From Mesorhabditis belari (Eukaryota; Nematoda; Chromadorea; Rhabditida; Rhabditidae): a DNA stretch of 64,000 bases. The translations under genes and the position numbers were made by a program. The notes beneath the pieces are model-generated. The model saw only the letters and a program-made list of their open reading frames with translations, did not search any database and was not told the DNA's origin. Within the stretch, counting starts at the first letter, position 1, and each line of letters opens with the position of its first letter. Shown here one piece after another: positions 50,004-63,133 of the stretch. Location of the stretch: NCBI GenBank assembly GCA_958450365.1, contig CAUEEP010000733.1, positions 2,886,001 to 2,950,000 on the forward strand, given 5' to 3'.

Positions 50004-50375
50004 ATGCCACCAAAGCCATCCGCCAAAGGAGCCAAGAAGGCCGCCAAGACCCAGAAGACCCCTCGTTCTGGAGACAAGAAGAGAAGAAAGTCGAGAAAGG
50101 AATCCTACTCGGTCTACATCTACCGTGTCCTCAAGCAAGTCCACCCCGACACCGGTGTCTCCTCCAAAGCCATGTCAATCATGAACTCGTTCGTGAACGA
50201 CGTCTTTGAGCGCATCGGTGCTGAGGCTTCTCGTCTCGCTCACTACAACAAACGGTCAACGATCTCATCCCGTGAAATCCAGACCGCTGTCCGTCTCATC
50301 TTGCCCGGAGAGCTCGCCAAGCACGCCGTCTCTGAGGGTACCAAGGCTGTCACCAAGTACACCTCATCCAAATAA
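50004..50375 (+). CDS. Histone H2B (copy 3)
   Basis: 123 codons, same protein as the other H2B genes. Its 3' hairpin is the only variant in the cluster (see 50419). Confidence 0.98.
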   Translation: MPPKPSAKGAKKAAKTQKTPRSGDKKRRKSRKESYSVYIYRVLKQVHPDTGVSSKAMSIMNSFVNDVFERIGAEASRLAHYNKRSTISSREIQTAVRLILPGELAKHAVSEGTKAVTKYTSSK

Positions 50376-50418
50376 ATCTCCTAGAGATTGAAAGGATACC
50401 AAAAACCCCCAACCCAAC

Positions 50419-50434
50419 GGCCCTCTTCAGGGCC
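50419..50434 (+). terminator. Histone 3' stem-loop (H2B, copy 3, loop variant)
   Basis: GGCCCT-CTTC-AGGGCC: the fourth loop base is C instead of T. The stem is unchanged. Confidence 0.95.
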
Positions 50435-50861
50435 ACAAATGAATTTGAACTCAAAAGTATAAAGACCAATAGTGAATATGGATTATCTCAAGAATTTATC
50501 CTACTACCAAGAATGTGAGTTAGTTGTTTGAACAAATTGTAAATGTTAGAATTGTTAGATTCTCTAAATTCTGTAGAATGCCTTTAAAAAAATAAGCCTA
50601 GAAAATAAAAGGCTCAAAGATAAATTTATCGTACCAATACTTGGGCTTGTGTCGACGTTCTCCTGCAAGTTTTTTCATTTAGATAAATTTACTGGTAAAT
50701 TCTCTTGGCCTTAGTTTGAACTTCTAGAAAATCTTGTTTTTGGTCCTGATTTGTAATCCAGTTCACATAGCATTTTTCGACAACAACTATGATACTTAAA
50801 ACTCGTAGCCTCATTAAAGTTACAATTTTGGCTTTCGATTTTTACACATTTTGGGGTGAGT

Positions 50862-50990
50862 CCTTTATTGGCATCCTGACCGGGTTCAAACGCTCGTCGA
50901 CTAATTCTCTCATTCATCTTCTTTCTTACACAACGGCCCGTTTTGGAGAGAAATTTGGCGCTAAAACACCTGGAGTAATGCCAATGGCTT
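50862..50990 (+). other. Conserved inter-pair element, copy D
   Basis: ttattggcatcctgaccggg, then TTTGGCGCTAAAA and TGGAGTAATGCCAATGGCTT. The end pairing is reduced to GGCAT/ATGCC. In the H2B-H3 spacer, which is otherwise non-coding. Confidence 0.8.
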
Positions 50991-51549
50991 GTAAAGAAAA
51001 GGATTAGGTCAACAAAAGTAATCAAAGGGTGCCTAGAGGCAACGCGAATCAATAGTGACAGAATCTGGATAACCTAGAGAAGTGATTGGGTCAGGAAAAA
51101 GACTCAAGGGTCAAGAAAAAGGCTCACACCATGGGTTATGTGGATCAATAAGGATCAGCTTCGATTTGAATCAAAAGAAGTATAAAACTTATCTTAGAAC
51201 TAGAACTTGTAAATATGCACTTAAAAATATAAACTGGAGTTCTTAAAAACACGCTTCTTTTATAAAAGATGAATGGAAAGTTTGAAAAGTATCTATGAAA
51301 AGTGATGCAACAGCTAAGAGTTTAAATTTGCATTAGGTAATTGCTGTTAGTGAGTAAAAGATTAAAGGGTTCTTCTTAAATTGGTATGTGTCATCAAGCT
51401 AGTTTCTCTTTAAATTGTAAACGAATGACACGGAGTTCGGTCGAAAGTGCATTTAGAGTTTCTTTTCAAACTTTTAGTTTCAGAGTCATAAATTTGGCTG
51501 AACTCCTCATAATTCATTCTTTCTTTGGTTTAATAATAAATTCATTTGT

Positions 51550-51565
51550 GGCCCTAAAGAGGGCC
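51550..51565 (-). terminator. Histone 3' stem-loop (H3, copy 3)
   Basis: Same hairpin on the - strand, 57 bp past the stop, the longest distance in the cluster. Confidence 0.95.
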
Positions 51566-51622
51566 GTTGGGTTTGGGGTTTTTTAAGCGTTCAGTGCTTC
51601 AGCTTTATCAAGCCTAAGACAC

Positions 51623-52606
<984 letters not shown>

Positions 52607-52647
52607 GAACTCACGAGAAGCAATTCTCAAAAAAACCCCAACCCAAC

Positions 52648-52663
52648 GGCCCTCTTTAGGGCC
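52648..52663 (+). terminator. Histone 3' stem-loop (H4, copy 3)
   Basis: Same hairpin, 42 bp past the stop. Confidence 0.95.
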
Positions 52664-52828
52664 ACAAATGATTTTCAAGTTAAATTTAGGTATATAGAAC
52701 AGTTAAGACTTTAAACTAGTTTTTTTTATGAATGGACGTGGTCTTAGACCTCTGAATCTTTGTGAGCAAATCTTTGCACAACTTTACTCTTTCAATTCAT
52801 TTGTTACTTTCAAAAATTGTTCTGGGAA

Positions 52829-52949
52829 TTGATTTTCGCATCCAACAAGGCTCAGACTCTAATCACTCAATTCTCTCGCTCTCTTTCGTACAATGACCCT
52901 TTTGGAGAGAAATTTGGCGTTCAAACGCCTGGAGTGATGCAAACGGCTT
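52829..52949 (+). other. Conserved inter-pair element, copy E (diverged)
   Basis: gattttcgcatcc at the left, TTTGGCGTTCAAA, then CTGGAGTGATGCAAACGGCTT. The changes touch both ends (cGCATC and GATGCa). Confidence 0.7.
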
Positions 52950-54423
52950 GATAAAGGCAATTTTTTTCTTTAAAAATCTTAGGATCAATAAAATAGTTTA
53001 CTTCTATGAGACATAAAACAGAAGATTTAAAGACATTGCACACAAAGAGATGAGCGTTTCGGTCGAACAAAGATGAGTGAAAGTTGTTTGAATCTGGTGA
53101 GAAGATGTTTGAATGTAAAATAAAGATTCTATTTTCTTTAATCGGTTTAATTGTACAAACGTTGATAGCCGGGATTCGAGTAGCTGAATATAGAGATGTT
53201 TAATAAATTGAGAAATGTTTAAAATGGCTTTTTAGTAATCCTGCTTTTGACTTGTCTTTTGGAGGGCCAAGGTTTTTTCATAGATCAATTCTGCAGCAAA
53301 ACCAGGCCTGGCCGGGATAATTTGTCTTCAGAAGCCGCGTGATTACGTAAACACGAAAATTTTTCTGCCTTGTGGCACACGGCCCTGGATGTGTGCGGTG
53401 CACTTGGGTAATTCAACCGAATGAAATAACCAAAAATAAAGCGGTTTTCTTCAAAAACTAATAACGGATTCGAATTCTTCATCCTCGAAAACCCCTGATT
53501 GAAAATTTTCAGCCCAATCGGCCTCAAAAAAAGTGCTAAAGCCACCGACAGCCCACGGGTGGGCCGTATCGTCGCCAATGCGTCAATGCTGCGTAATTAA
53601 GCCAAATAATAATATTTGTTCCAATTTTTCACTCACTCCCTAACCCGTTGCTGATCAATCTTTGGTTTTTAAATTAAAGACATTCAGCTAACAAAGAAAA
53701 GCTAACAGCTATTGTAGCTTTCTTCCGGACTAACAGCTATTGTAGCTTTCTTCCGGACTAACAGCTATTGTAGCTTTCTTCCGGACTAACAGCTATTGTA
53801 GCTTTCTTCCGGACTAACAGCTATTGTAGCTTTCTTCCAGCTATTGTAGCTCTAGTCCAAAAGACTAGCTTAACATAAAAATTGAAATCAAAAAGAAAAC
53901 GTTGGCTTTATCTAAGATAACTATTTTTATAATGCAAATTTGAACTTTATTTTATAATGAAAAGAGTGATTCTCTCTCAACTTTCAACTTCATCATTTGA
54001 AGTGATTTGAATTAATCAGTAGATTGAAACAATAAAATCTATTCGAAGGATTACAAAAGAAAGAAAAATCAGCCAAATAAAAGGATCTCTCAAAAGTATC
54101 GGGCTGTAAATTTGCTGCCAAGTGATGATTTCCGGAATTATTATATTTTGTGAGAATTTTATGTGCATGGATTGATCCTTGGCGTTGCATGAACTGATAT
54201 TATTAAAGATGAAAAGCGTTTTTGATTCTAATATTCATGGGCCGACGCACATTTTCCGTTAAAACTCACCCTTGAAACAAGCACTTGTCGCTAAAGAAAT
54301 TTAATCAAATCAACGAGATAAGTAGCCAGCAACATTTTCACTTTCGATTTTCTATTTTGTTATTTGCGGCCCTAATTTTTTAAAGGTTTAATTGGACAGA
54401 TATATTAGTTTTGTTTCATTTGT
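52950..54423. other. H4-H2A spacer without recognisable gene
   Basis: Contains the minisatellite at 53703 and only weak open frames (the longest, 97 codons on the - strand at 53285-53578, lacks family features). Confidence 0.5.
53703..53853. repeat. Minisatellite, 28-bp unit, about 5 copies
   Basis: Unit taacagctattgtagctttc followed by ttccggac, four almost identical copies plus a truncated fifth and a partial sixth. The array ends in tagctctagtcc. Confidence 0.92.
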
Positions 54424-54439
54424 GGCCCTAAAGAGGGCC
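54424..54439 (-). terminator. Histone 3' stem-loop (H2A, copy 4)
   Basis: Same hairpin on the - strand, 42 bp past the stop. Confidence 0.95.
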
Positions 54440-54481
54440 GTTGGGTTTGGGGGTTTTTGTTGTTCATTCAACAGCAACAGC

Positions 54482-54865
54482 TTATTCCTTGTCTCCGGCG
54501 GTCTTCTTTGGGAGAAGAACGGCTTGGATGTTTGGAAGGACTCCTCCTTGAGCGATGGTGACTCCGGACAACAATTTGTTCAACTCCTCGTCATTTCTGA
54601 CGGCCAATTGGAGATGGCGGGGGTTGATTCGGGTCTTCTTGTTGTCACGAGCGGCATTACCGGCCAACTCCAACACCTCAGCAGCGAGGTATTCGAGCAC
54701 GGCGGCAAGGTACACTGGGGCTCCAGCTCCGACACGTTGAGCATAGTGGCCCTTGCGGAGGAGACGGTGAAGGCGACCAACGGGGAATTGAAGTCCAGCA
54801 CGAACCGAGCGGGATTTCGCCTTGCCTCCGGTCTTGGCTTTGCCTCCTTTACCACGTCCAGACAT
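54482..54865 (-). CDS. Histone H2A (copy 4)
   Basis: 127 codons, same protein. One distinguishing synonymous base (gattcgggtc versus gattctggtc in the KTRI segment). Confidence 0.98.
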   Translation of the reverse strand: MSGRGKGGKAKTGGKAKSRSVRAGLQFPVGRLHRLLRKGHYAQRVGAGAPVYLAAVLEYLAAEVLELAGNAARDNKKTRINPRHLQLAVRNDEELNKLLSGVTIAQGGVLPNIQAVLLPKKTAGDKE

Positions 54866-55159
54866 TGTTGAGAGAGTTGAAGAGAATTGGCGACTGAGAA
54901 CTGTCGATAGATTTGTGGGGGAATTGAAGGGTTTATAAAGGTCTTGGAGTGAATGGGCGGGGTTTGGTGAGATGGAAAGGCGGGGTAATAATAGAGAAAA
55001 GGGGAAGAGGGAAATTGTAGAGAGGGTTGGGGTATCCCCAGGGTCAACCCTGGCATCATTTTAGACCCCACCCCTCCACCCGATCCCTCATAAAAGAGCC
55101 CCTCTGGATCCCCATCTTCATCTTGTGTTCGACAACCCAAGCCAACTCTCAACTTCGAC
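54866..55159. promoter_or_regulatory. Divergent H2A/H2B promoter (copy 4)
   Basis: 294 bp, same type as copy 3. TTTATAAA for H2A at 54932-54939 (- strand), ATAAAA for H2B at 55090-55095. Confidence 0.8.
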
Positions 55160-55531
55160 ATGCCACCAAAGCCATCCGCCAAGGGAGCCAAGAAGGCCGC
55201 CAAGACCCAGAAGACCCCTCGTTCTGGGGACAAGAAGAGAAGAAAGTCGAGAAAGGAATCCTACTCGGTCTACATCTACCGTGTCCTCAAGCAAGTCCAC
55301 CCCGACACTGGTGTCTCCTCAAAGGCCATGTCAATCATGAACTCGTTCGTGAACGACGTCTTTGAGCGCATCGGTGCTGAGGCTTCTCGTCTCGCTCACT
55401 ACAACAAACGGTCCACGATCTCATCCCGTGAAATCCAGACCGCTGTTCGTCTCATCTTGCCCGGAGAGCTCGCCAAGCACGCCGTCTCTGAGGGTACCAA
55501 GGCCGTCACCAAGTACACCTCATCCAAATAA
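55160..55531 (+). CDS. Histone H2B (copy 4)
   Basis: 123 codons, same protein. At DNA level it is closest to copies 1 and 5 (shared gttctggggacaag). Confidence 0.98.
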   Translation: MPPKPSAKGAKKAAKTQKTPRSGDKKRRKSRKESYSVYIYRVLKQVHPDTGVSSKAMSIMNSFVNDVFERIGAEASRLAHYNKRSTISSREIQTAVRLILPGELAKHAVSEGTKAVTKYTSSK

Positions 55532-55574
55532 ATCTCCTTGAGATTGAAAGGATACCAAAAACCCCCAACCCAAC

Positions 55575-55590
55575 GGCCCTCTTTAGGGCC
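55575..55590 (+). terminator. Histone 3' stem-loop (H2B, copy 4)
   Basis: Same hairpin, 43 bp past the stop. Confidence 0.95.
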
Positions 55591-56160
55591 ACAAATGAAC
55601 AAAATCAAATTTTGAAACTCTAGGAAATAAGACCTTATAAATATTGAATTACAATTGTTGTCCTACAAGAAAGTCTTGATGCTTCTGTAAAAATAGATGG
55701 AAATTTGGCTTATTCTCTCCATAAACCCTACTTTTGGGATCGTCAAGCAACGGAAAGCAAATATCTTGCTTGATTAAGCTTTTCGAGCCAAAATATGGTT
55801 TTATCACTAAAACTATTCTCAAGAACTTGCTACTTTAACTGTGTTCTCGATGGTTCTTTTTGGATAGCTTTTAAACAGTAAAGAGACGCCTTATACAATA
55901 AAAAAATATGGAATCTTACCTGCCAAAATTGCCATTGACAAGCTTAAGGTCGAGTTTGGAGCTCACCTTCACAATACAAAGCGTGTTTCACTTAGAACTT
56001 GTTTTAAATTGAATAAAATCGTTTTTCAGTTCACGTTTGCATTTCAGGTTTTCAGAGTTTACGAGTAAAAAGTGACAAACTAGTGTATTAAAGTCTATTC
56101 AGCACATCGAGTTCCCCAAAATTTCCAACTTTCGGCTCTCAATTTCCACAAAGCTTGGGT

Positions 56161-56298
56161 TAATTCTCTTCGGCATCCTGACTGGGCCCAAACCCTCGTC
56201 TCCTGATTCTCTTTTAATTGAATCACTCTCTCTCCCCCAATGGCCTCATTTTGGCGAAAAATTTGGCGCCAAAACGCCTGGAGTGATGCCAATGGCTT
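56161..56298 (+). other. Conserved inter-pair element, copy F
   Basis: Close to copy B: ctcttcggcatcctgactgg, TTTGGCGCCAAAA, GGAGTGATGCCAATGGCTTT. The surrounding H2B-H3 spacer (55591-56891) is a diverged copy of 43176-44425. Confidence 0.8.
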
Positions 56299-56415
56299 TG
56301 GTTTGGATAGCCTGGAGGAGTGATTGGGTCAAGCAAAAAGAAAGGTAAAAGGTAAAAGTGTCGCCAGGTCTATGTGGATCAGTAAGCATAATTTGTCTAA
56401 ATTTGAAATTCAAAG

Positions 56416-56632
56416 TACAATCATGTGCAAAAGTCTTTTAACACTCAATTTTCTAAAAAGTTACATTGATAAAGTTCATAGCGCTCTTTAAGCTATTAAT
56501 AGTTTTAGTTACACAAATATATGTACAATTTATTTACGCAAACGCTGTCGCTATACAAAACTTATTCATCGAGAAAAAAATATAATTGTCGAAGCACCCC
56601 TGAAAATCGTGATGCAAAAGTCTTTTACTGTA
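56416..56632. mobile_element. Tc1/mariner-type small insertion in the H2B-H3 spacer
   Basis: About 215 bp absent from the paralogous spacer at 43965. Left end tacaatcatgtgcaaaagtc, right end gatgcaaaagtcttttactg-ta. The joined flanks (caaag and ggtatgct) match the empty copy around a TA site. No ORF. Confidence 0.8.
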
Positions 56633-56891
56633 GGTATGCTATGAATGGATCTTACGTATGTACCCTCGAAACTTAAAACCATACATTGAAAGTTCTCTTA
56701 TGAAAGGGAGTTTTAAAGTTAGCTATGAATGCTAATAAATTGATGTTGTTTGAGGGCTGTTAGTGCGTAGAAGTTTGAACGGTTCTGAGTCAATTCTGTG
56801 TGGCAAGTTTCTCTTAACATCCTAAACCAATAGTTCGAGTTCGTCGAGCTTTTTAGAACCTTGGTTCGTGATTTCATTTTCTTTCATTTGT

Positions 56892-56907
56892 GGCCCTAAA
56901 GAGGGCC
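56892..56907 (-). terminator. Histone 3' stem-loop (H3, copy 4)
   Basis: Same hairpin on the - strand, 41 bp past the stop. Confidence 0.95.
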
Positions 56908-56948
56908 GTTGGGTTTGGGGTTTTTCAATGGTGCAGTGCTGCGAACAT

Positions 56949-57924
<976 letters not shown>

Positions 57925-57967
57925 GAACTCACGAGAAGCAACTCTCAAAACAAAACCCCAACCCAAC

Positions 57968-57983
57968 GGCCCTCTTTAGGGCC
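57968..57983 (+). terminator. Histone 3' stem-loop (H4, copy 4)
   Basis: Same hairpin, 44 bp past the stop. Confidence 0.95.
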
Positions 57984-58438
57984 ACAAATGAACCGAACCA
58001 ATAAAAATATTTGTGTCTCAATAAAGATTTGTTTCTCAGGAAGTCATAAATGCAGCTAACCCCAAAAGTTTCCAGAGCAAACGCACACAAAACCAACGAA
58101 GTTTCCAATAAACAATATCTCAATTGTGAATGTTTTCCAATGATAAAATGAAACTGACCGCTCAAATCAAACTTGTAAGTAATTTTTTTGTTCTTATCCT
58201 CCGTAGCAGGGCTATTCTAGAAATGGCTAGCCAAATCAAGGCAAGTCGAGCTTGGCTTGATTCGACTTGGTTTTGTTTGGCTTGGCTTGAAAAAATGGCT
58301 AACGAACAACTTTGCTCTTTAAGACTCAGACGTGATTTGATCACCTGAATCACTTGTCTGCATTGATTATCGATTATAAGCCAAGCTGCTCCCAACTTTT
58401 TGACCCGACCTAGATAACTTCAAAAGATTTAAATTTCA

Positions 58439-58564
58439 GCCATTGGCATTGTACCAGGCTTTTTGGCGTAAAATTTCCCTTTAAAATGAGGTCAATGAAG
58501 AGATTGGAGAAGAATGAGAGAATCAGTCGATGAGAGGCCGGGCCAGGTTGGGATGCCGATAAGG
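58439..58564 (-). other. Conserved inter-pair element, copy G
   Basis: Almost identical to copy H at 36923. The second copy found there (36676-36808) is absent from this spacer, so the two duplicated spacers differ by one element. Confidence 0.8.
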
Positions 58565-58878
58565 AGAAAATTTAGAAGATTCGAGATTTCCATCAATTTT
58601 ACAAGAAAATGGAAATGTTTATTAGCTTGCCCAGAGTTGAGGCAACTGGATAACTGTGTTCTAAGATGATTTGAGTAAATCAGGCTTGCGTACGCTGTGG
58701 CAAGTTAGAGCAAAGTTTGGCTGTGCATTAGTGTCTTTGATCAATTGCTTTGGACTGCTTTCACGAGTTCTTTAAACCAAAAAAAACTTTATTGAATACA
58801 ATAATACACAAAAGATTGATCTCATTCAAAGTTAAAATTGTTTCAAATTAAACTAGTAATAAATTTTTGTTCATTTGT

Positions 58879-58894
58879 GGCCCTAAAGAGGGCC
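58879..58894 (-). terminator. Histone 3' stem-loop (H2B, copy 5)
   Basis: Same hairpin on the - strand, 43 bp past the stop. Confidence 0.95.
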
Positions 58895-58937
58895 GTTGGG
58901 TTGGGGGTTTTTGGTATCCTTTCAATCTCAAGGAGAT

Positions 58938-59309
58938 TTATTTGGATGAGGTGTACTTGGTGACGGCCTTGGTACCCTCAGAGACGGCGTGCTTGGCGAG
59001 CTCTCCGGGCAAGATGAGACGAACAGCGGTCTGGATTTCACGGGATGAGATCGTGGACCGTTTGTTGTAGTGAGCGAGACGAGAAGCCTCAGCACCGATG
59101 CGCTCAAAGACGTCGTTCACGAACGAGTTCATGATTGACATGGCCTTTGAGGAGACACCAGTGTCGGGGTGGACTTGCTTGAGGACACGGTAGATGTAGA
59201 CCGAGTAGGATTCCTTTCTCGACTTTCTTCTCTTCTTGTCCCCAGAACGAGGGGTCTTCTGGGTCTTGGCGGCCTTCTTGGCTCCCTTGGCGGATGGCTT
59301 TGGTGGCAT
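58938..59309 (-). CDS. Histone H2B (copy 5)
   Basis: 123 codons, same protein as the others. Diverges from H2A at 59604. Confidence 0.98.
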   Translation of the reverse strand: MPPKPSAKGAKKAAKTQKTPRSGDKKRRKSRKESYSVYIYRVLKQVHPDTGVSSKAMSIMNSFVNDVFERIGAEASRLAHYNKRSTISSREIQTAVRLILPGELAKHAVSEGTKAVTKYTSSK

Positions 59310-59603
59310 GTTGAAGTTGAGAGTTGGCTTGGGTTGTCGAACACAAGATGAAGGTTGGGGTTTGGAGGGGTTCTTTTATGAGGGATCGGGTGGAGGGGTG
59401 GGGTCTAAAATGATGCCAGGACTGCCCCTGAGGATACCCCAACCCTCTCTACAATTTCCCTCTTCCCCTTTTCTCTATTATTACCCCGCCTTTCCATCTC
59501 ACCAAAGCCCGCCCATTCACTCCAAGACCTTCATAAACCCTTCAATTCCCCCACAAATCTATCGACAGTTCTCAGTCGCCAATTCTCTTCAACTCTCTCA
59601 ACA
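59310..59603. promoter_or_regulatory. Divergent H2B/H2A promoter (copy 5)
   Basis: 294 bp, the long type of copies 3 and 4 but in the orientation of copy 1. TTTTAT (rc ATAAAA) for H2B at 59374-59379, CATAAA for H2A at 59532-59537. Confidence 0.8.
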
Positions 59604-59987
59604 ATGTCTGGACGTGGTAAAGGAGGCAAAGCCAAGACCGGAGGCAAGGCGAAATCCCGCTCGGTTCGTGCTGGACTTCAATTCCCCGTTGGTCGTCTTC
59701 ACCGTCTCCTCCGCAAGGGCCACTATGCTCAACGTGTCGGAGCTGGAGCCCCAGTGTACCTTGCCGCCGTGCTCGAATACCTCGCTGCTGAGGTGTTGGA
59801 GTTGGCCGGTAATGCCGCTCGTGACAACAAGAAGACCAGAATCAACCCCCGCCATCTTCAATTGGCCGTCAGAAATGACGAGGAGTTGAACAAATTGTTG
59901 TCCGGAGTCACCATCGCTCAAGGAGGAGTTCTTCCAAACATCCAAGCCGTTCTTCTCCCAAAGAAGACCGCCGGAGACAAGGAATAA
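59604..59987 (+). CDS. Histone H2A (copy 5)
   Basis: 127 codons, same protein. Followed after the stem-loop by a 1.2-kb spacer to a convergent H4. Confidence 0.98.
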   Translation: MSGRGKGGKAKTGGKAKSRSVRAGLQFPVGRLHRLLRKGHYAQRVGAGAPVYLAAVLEYLAAEVLELAGNAARDNKKTRINPRHLQLAVRNDEELNKLLSGVTIAQGGVLPNIQAVLLPKKTAGDKE

Positions 59988-60028
59988 GCTGTTGCTGTTG
60001 AATGAACAACAAAAACCCCAAACCCAAC

Positions 60029-60044
60029 GGCCCTCTTTAGGGCC
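60029..60044 (+). terminator. Histone 3' stem-loop (H2A, copy 5)
   Basis: Same hairpin, 42 bp past the stop. Confidence 0.95.
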
Positions 60045-60513
60045 ACAAATGAAAGAAAAGCTTAATTTGAAAATATTCTGACAAATCCTTTAATCGATTA
60101 TTGTGACTTGTAATGCAAAGACTAAGTTGTCGTTGTTATTAGCAAAACTAGTGCAAATCTCCAATGGCTAATCAATTTTGAGTCAATTTACTGTCTCTGT
60201 TGATTAGGAGCAAAGCTTTTTATCGACCAGTCAGATTTTTCAATGCCAAAGCTTTGATACTATGGTTACAGTAGTTTATTGCACATTTATTCTTTGGTTT
60301 GAGTCGAGTTTACAAGCTCCCAAACAGATCCAAATTCTTTTTTTTTCATTTTATAACTAAAAATGAATGCTTGTGAGTAAAAGCAAAGGTTTTCCCAATT
60401 CCAAAGTAAAAAGCGCTTGAAAACTAGGCTCTGTGAATTATACTTGTAAGCTAGATTCAGCTTACTTCTGAAAAGTTACGACTTGAGCTCTCGATTCCCA
60501 CACATCTTTGGCT

Positions 60514-60637
60514 ATTCCTTTTCGGCATCCCAATTGGGCCCAAACCCTCTCTCAATCCTCTCATCCCTCACCCAATCTTTCCCAATGACCTAGAGGGTAA
60601 TTGGGCGCCAAAATGTCCGGAGTGATGCCAATGGCTT
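60514..60637 (+). other. Conserved inter-pair element, copy J
   Basis: ttccttttcggcatcccaat, gggcccaaaccctctc, TTGGGCGCCAAAA, CCGGAGTGATGCCAATGGCTT. The ends GGCATC and GATGCC are intact. In the H2A-H4 spacer (60045-61211), otherwise featureless. Confidence 0.8.
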
Positions 60638-61211
60638 GGAGTTGAATGTACACGAGAAATATCTAGGTCAAAAGTGGAGTAGCTTTGAGCAATGTGAATC
60701 GATAAGTTGACTGCTCATTAACAAAAATACAGTAGGCAATGGTGTTTCTGAATTAATTGAAAAAGTCTCAAGTTCAGAAGCTGATTGATTGTGCTGGTAA
60801 AATGAAACAATTGTACTTACCTGGTAAGTCTGAATAAAGTACTTGCTTCCAGTTTACCACGCTTTAGAATTCAAATAAGTTTCTATTTTACCCGCGAAAA
60901 TTAGAACAAGTTCCCTGAATACCGTATTTCAGAGTCAGCTTGAATGTTCATTGTCAGGCTAACCGGATGAATATATTTATGTAGTAGTGATACAAGAGCT
61001 CCAGTTGACTAGGAATTCAGAATTGAAATCCTGATCAGGGTAACTCCTTCAAGAAGACAAAAAGACGTACCTTTCTTGTTTAGTTGATGTAAACTTAAAG
61101 TCTTTTGATTGTTCGTGCAGTTTAATCAATCTTCCACAAGGGAAACAAATCTTTATTGAGACTCATCAAAGCTTTATACAAAGCTATCTAATTTTCGTTT
61201 GGTTCATTTGT

Positions 61212-61227
61212 GGCCCTAAAGAGGGCC
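61212..61227 (-). terminator. Histone 3' stem-loop (H4, copy 5)
   Basis: Same hairpin on the - strand, 43 bp past the stop. Confidence 0.95.
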
Positions 61228-61269
61228 GTTGGGTTGGGTTTTGTTTTGAGAATTGCTTCTCGTGGGTTC

Positions 61270-62239
<970 letters not shown>

Positions 62240-62277
62240 GTGTCTGTCACTGAACGCCTAAAAACCCCAAACCCAAC

Positions 62278-62293
62278 GGCCCTCTTTAGGGCC
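62278..62293 (+). terminator. Histone 3' stem-loop (H3, copy 5)
   Basis: Same hairpin, 38 bp past the stop. Confidence 0.95.
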
Positions 62294-62599
62294 ACAAATA
62301 AAGTTATTATGAAATCAAAGAATGGATAAAATACCCATGTATACTAATGAATCAGGGCAAGGCATGTCAATGACTGTCCTTTAGTGCACAAGTTAGTCAA
62401 ATACCTAAAGCGTTTACATTAATAATACAGTTTTGATTCACTATCATATTGCCAGCTACACACTCTTTAGTTTACCACTTTTGATTTTGATAAATTTTAG
62501 TATTTATGGTAAAAGTCTTCGTGAGTTTACTGAAAATATTGTCTTATCTTGGTAGGATTTTTATCAGTGTCGTAATTTTCCACGGCTCCACTGCTACAC

Positions 62600-62672
62600 C
62601 CAGATGCTCGTTTCTCAGGATTGAGACAAACTAATCTAAAAATTGTCTCAATCCTGGGAAACGAACATCTGG
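62600..62672. repeat. Long perfect-stem hairpin (73 nt)
   Basis: Arms ccagatgctcgtttctcagg and ttgagacaa pair with ttgtctcaa and tcctgggaaacgaacatctgg around a 12-13 base loop, with only two mismatches over about 30 bp. The size resembles a miRNA precursor, but it could equally be a short palindromic element. Confidence 0.7.
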
Positions 62673-62725
62673 ACGTCGCCTATTAATGTGTCGAATTTTT
62701 ACATGGCAGATTTCCAACTCTCACC

Positions 62726-62868
62726 ATGAGTCTCTTAACTTTTAACCGTCCTTTCACTTATGCCATATTGGTCTCCATCTTTTTCATTTCCCACGTTCTT
62801 TCGTTCTGCCCGACCGGTTCTTTTGAATTGCCATCGGAGAATGTCTGTGCCATTCCCTATGCAACACG
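62726..62868 (+). CDS. First exon of a putative secreted Cys-containing protein (partial)
   Basis: From ATG 62726 it encodes a likely signal peptide (hydrophobic YAILVSIFFISHVLSF), then CPTGSFELPSENVCAIPYAT, and meets a good 5' splice site (gtaagt). No further exon is visible before the transposon sequence at 63.1 kb, so the gene is either interrupted or continues beyond the window. Confidence 0.4.
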
Positions 62869-63133
62869 TAAGTCTCAATACCGGCGGTACAGGGTGCATA
62901 AAAGGTTTTCGGTCAAAGTTTTAAGAAATCGTTTTCCTATAGAATTTTTGTAGAGAAATTTCTATGTATTAGATACCCTGAAAAAGCCCTAATCCGTGTC
63001 TACATTTCTGTGCCAAAATGTTATCAATTGGATTTCCACAGCTCATCTTACAGGCCCTTAAATAAGCTGAATCCGACCGCTCTCCGGCACGCTGCCATTT
63101 TTATCTGTTTTCTAACTGAGAAATTCTTATACA

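Noticed and set aside
53401..53418. SL1-like sequence GGTTGAATTACCCAAGTG on the - strand
   Set aside because: It resembles the first 17 bases of nematode SL1 (one mismatch) but diverges after that, lacks the GT donor at position 23 and a clear Sm site, so it is probably chance.
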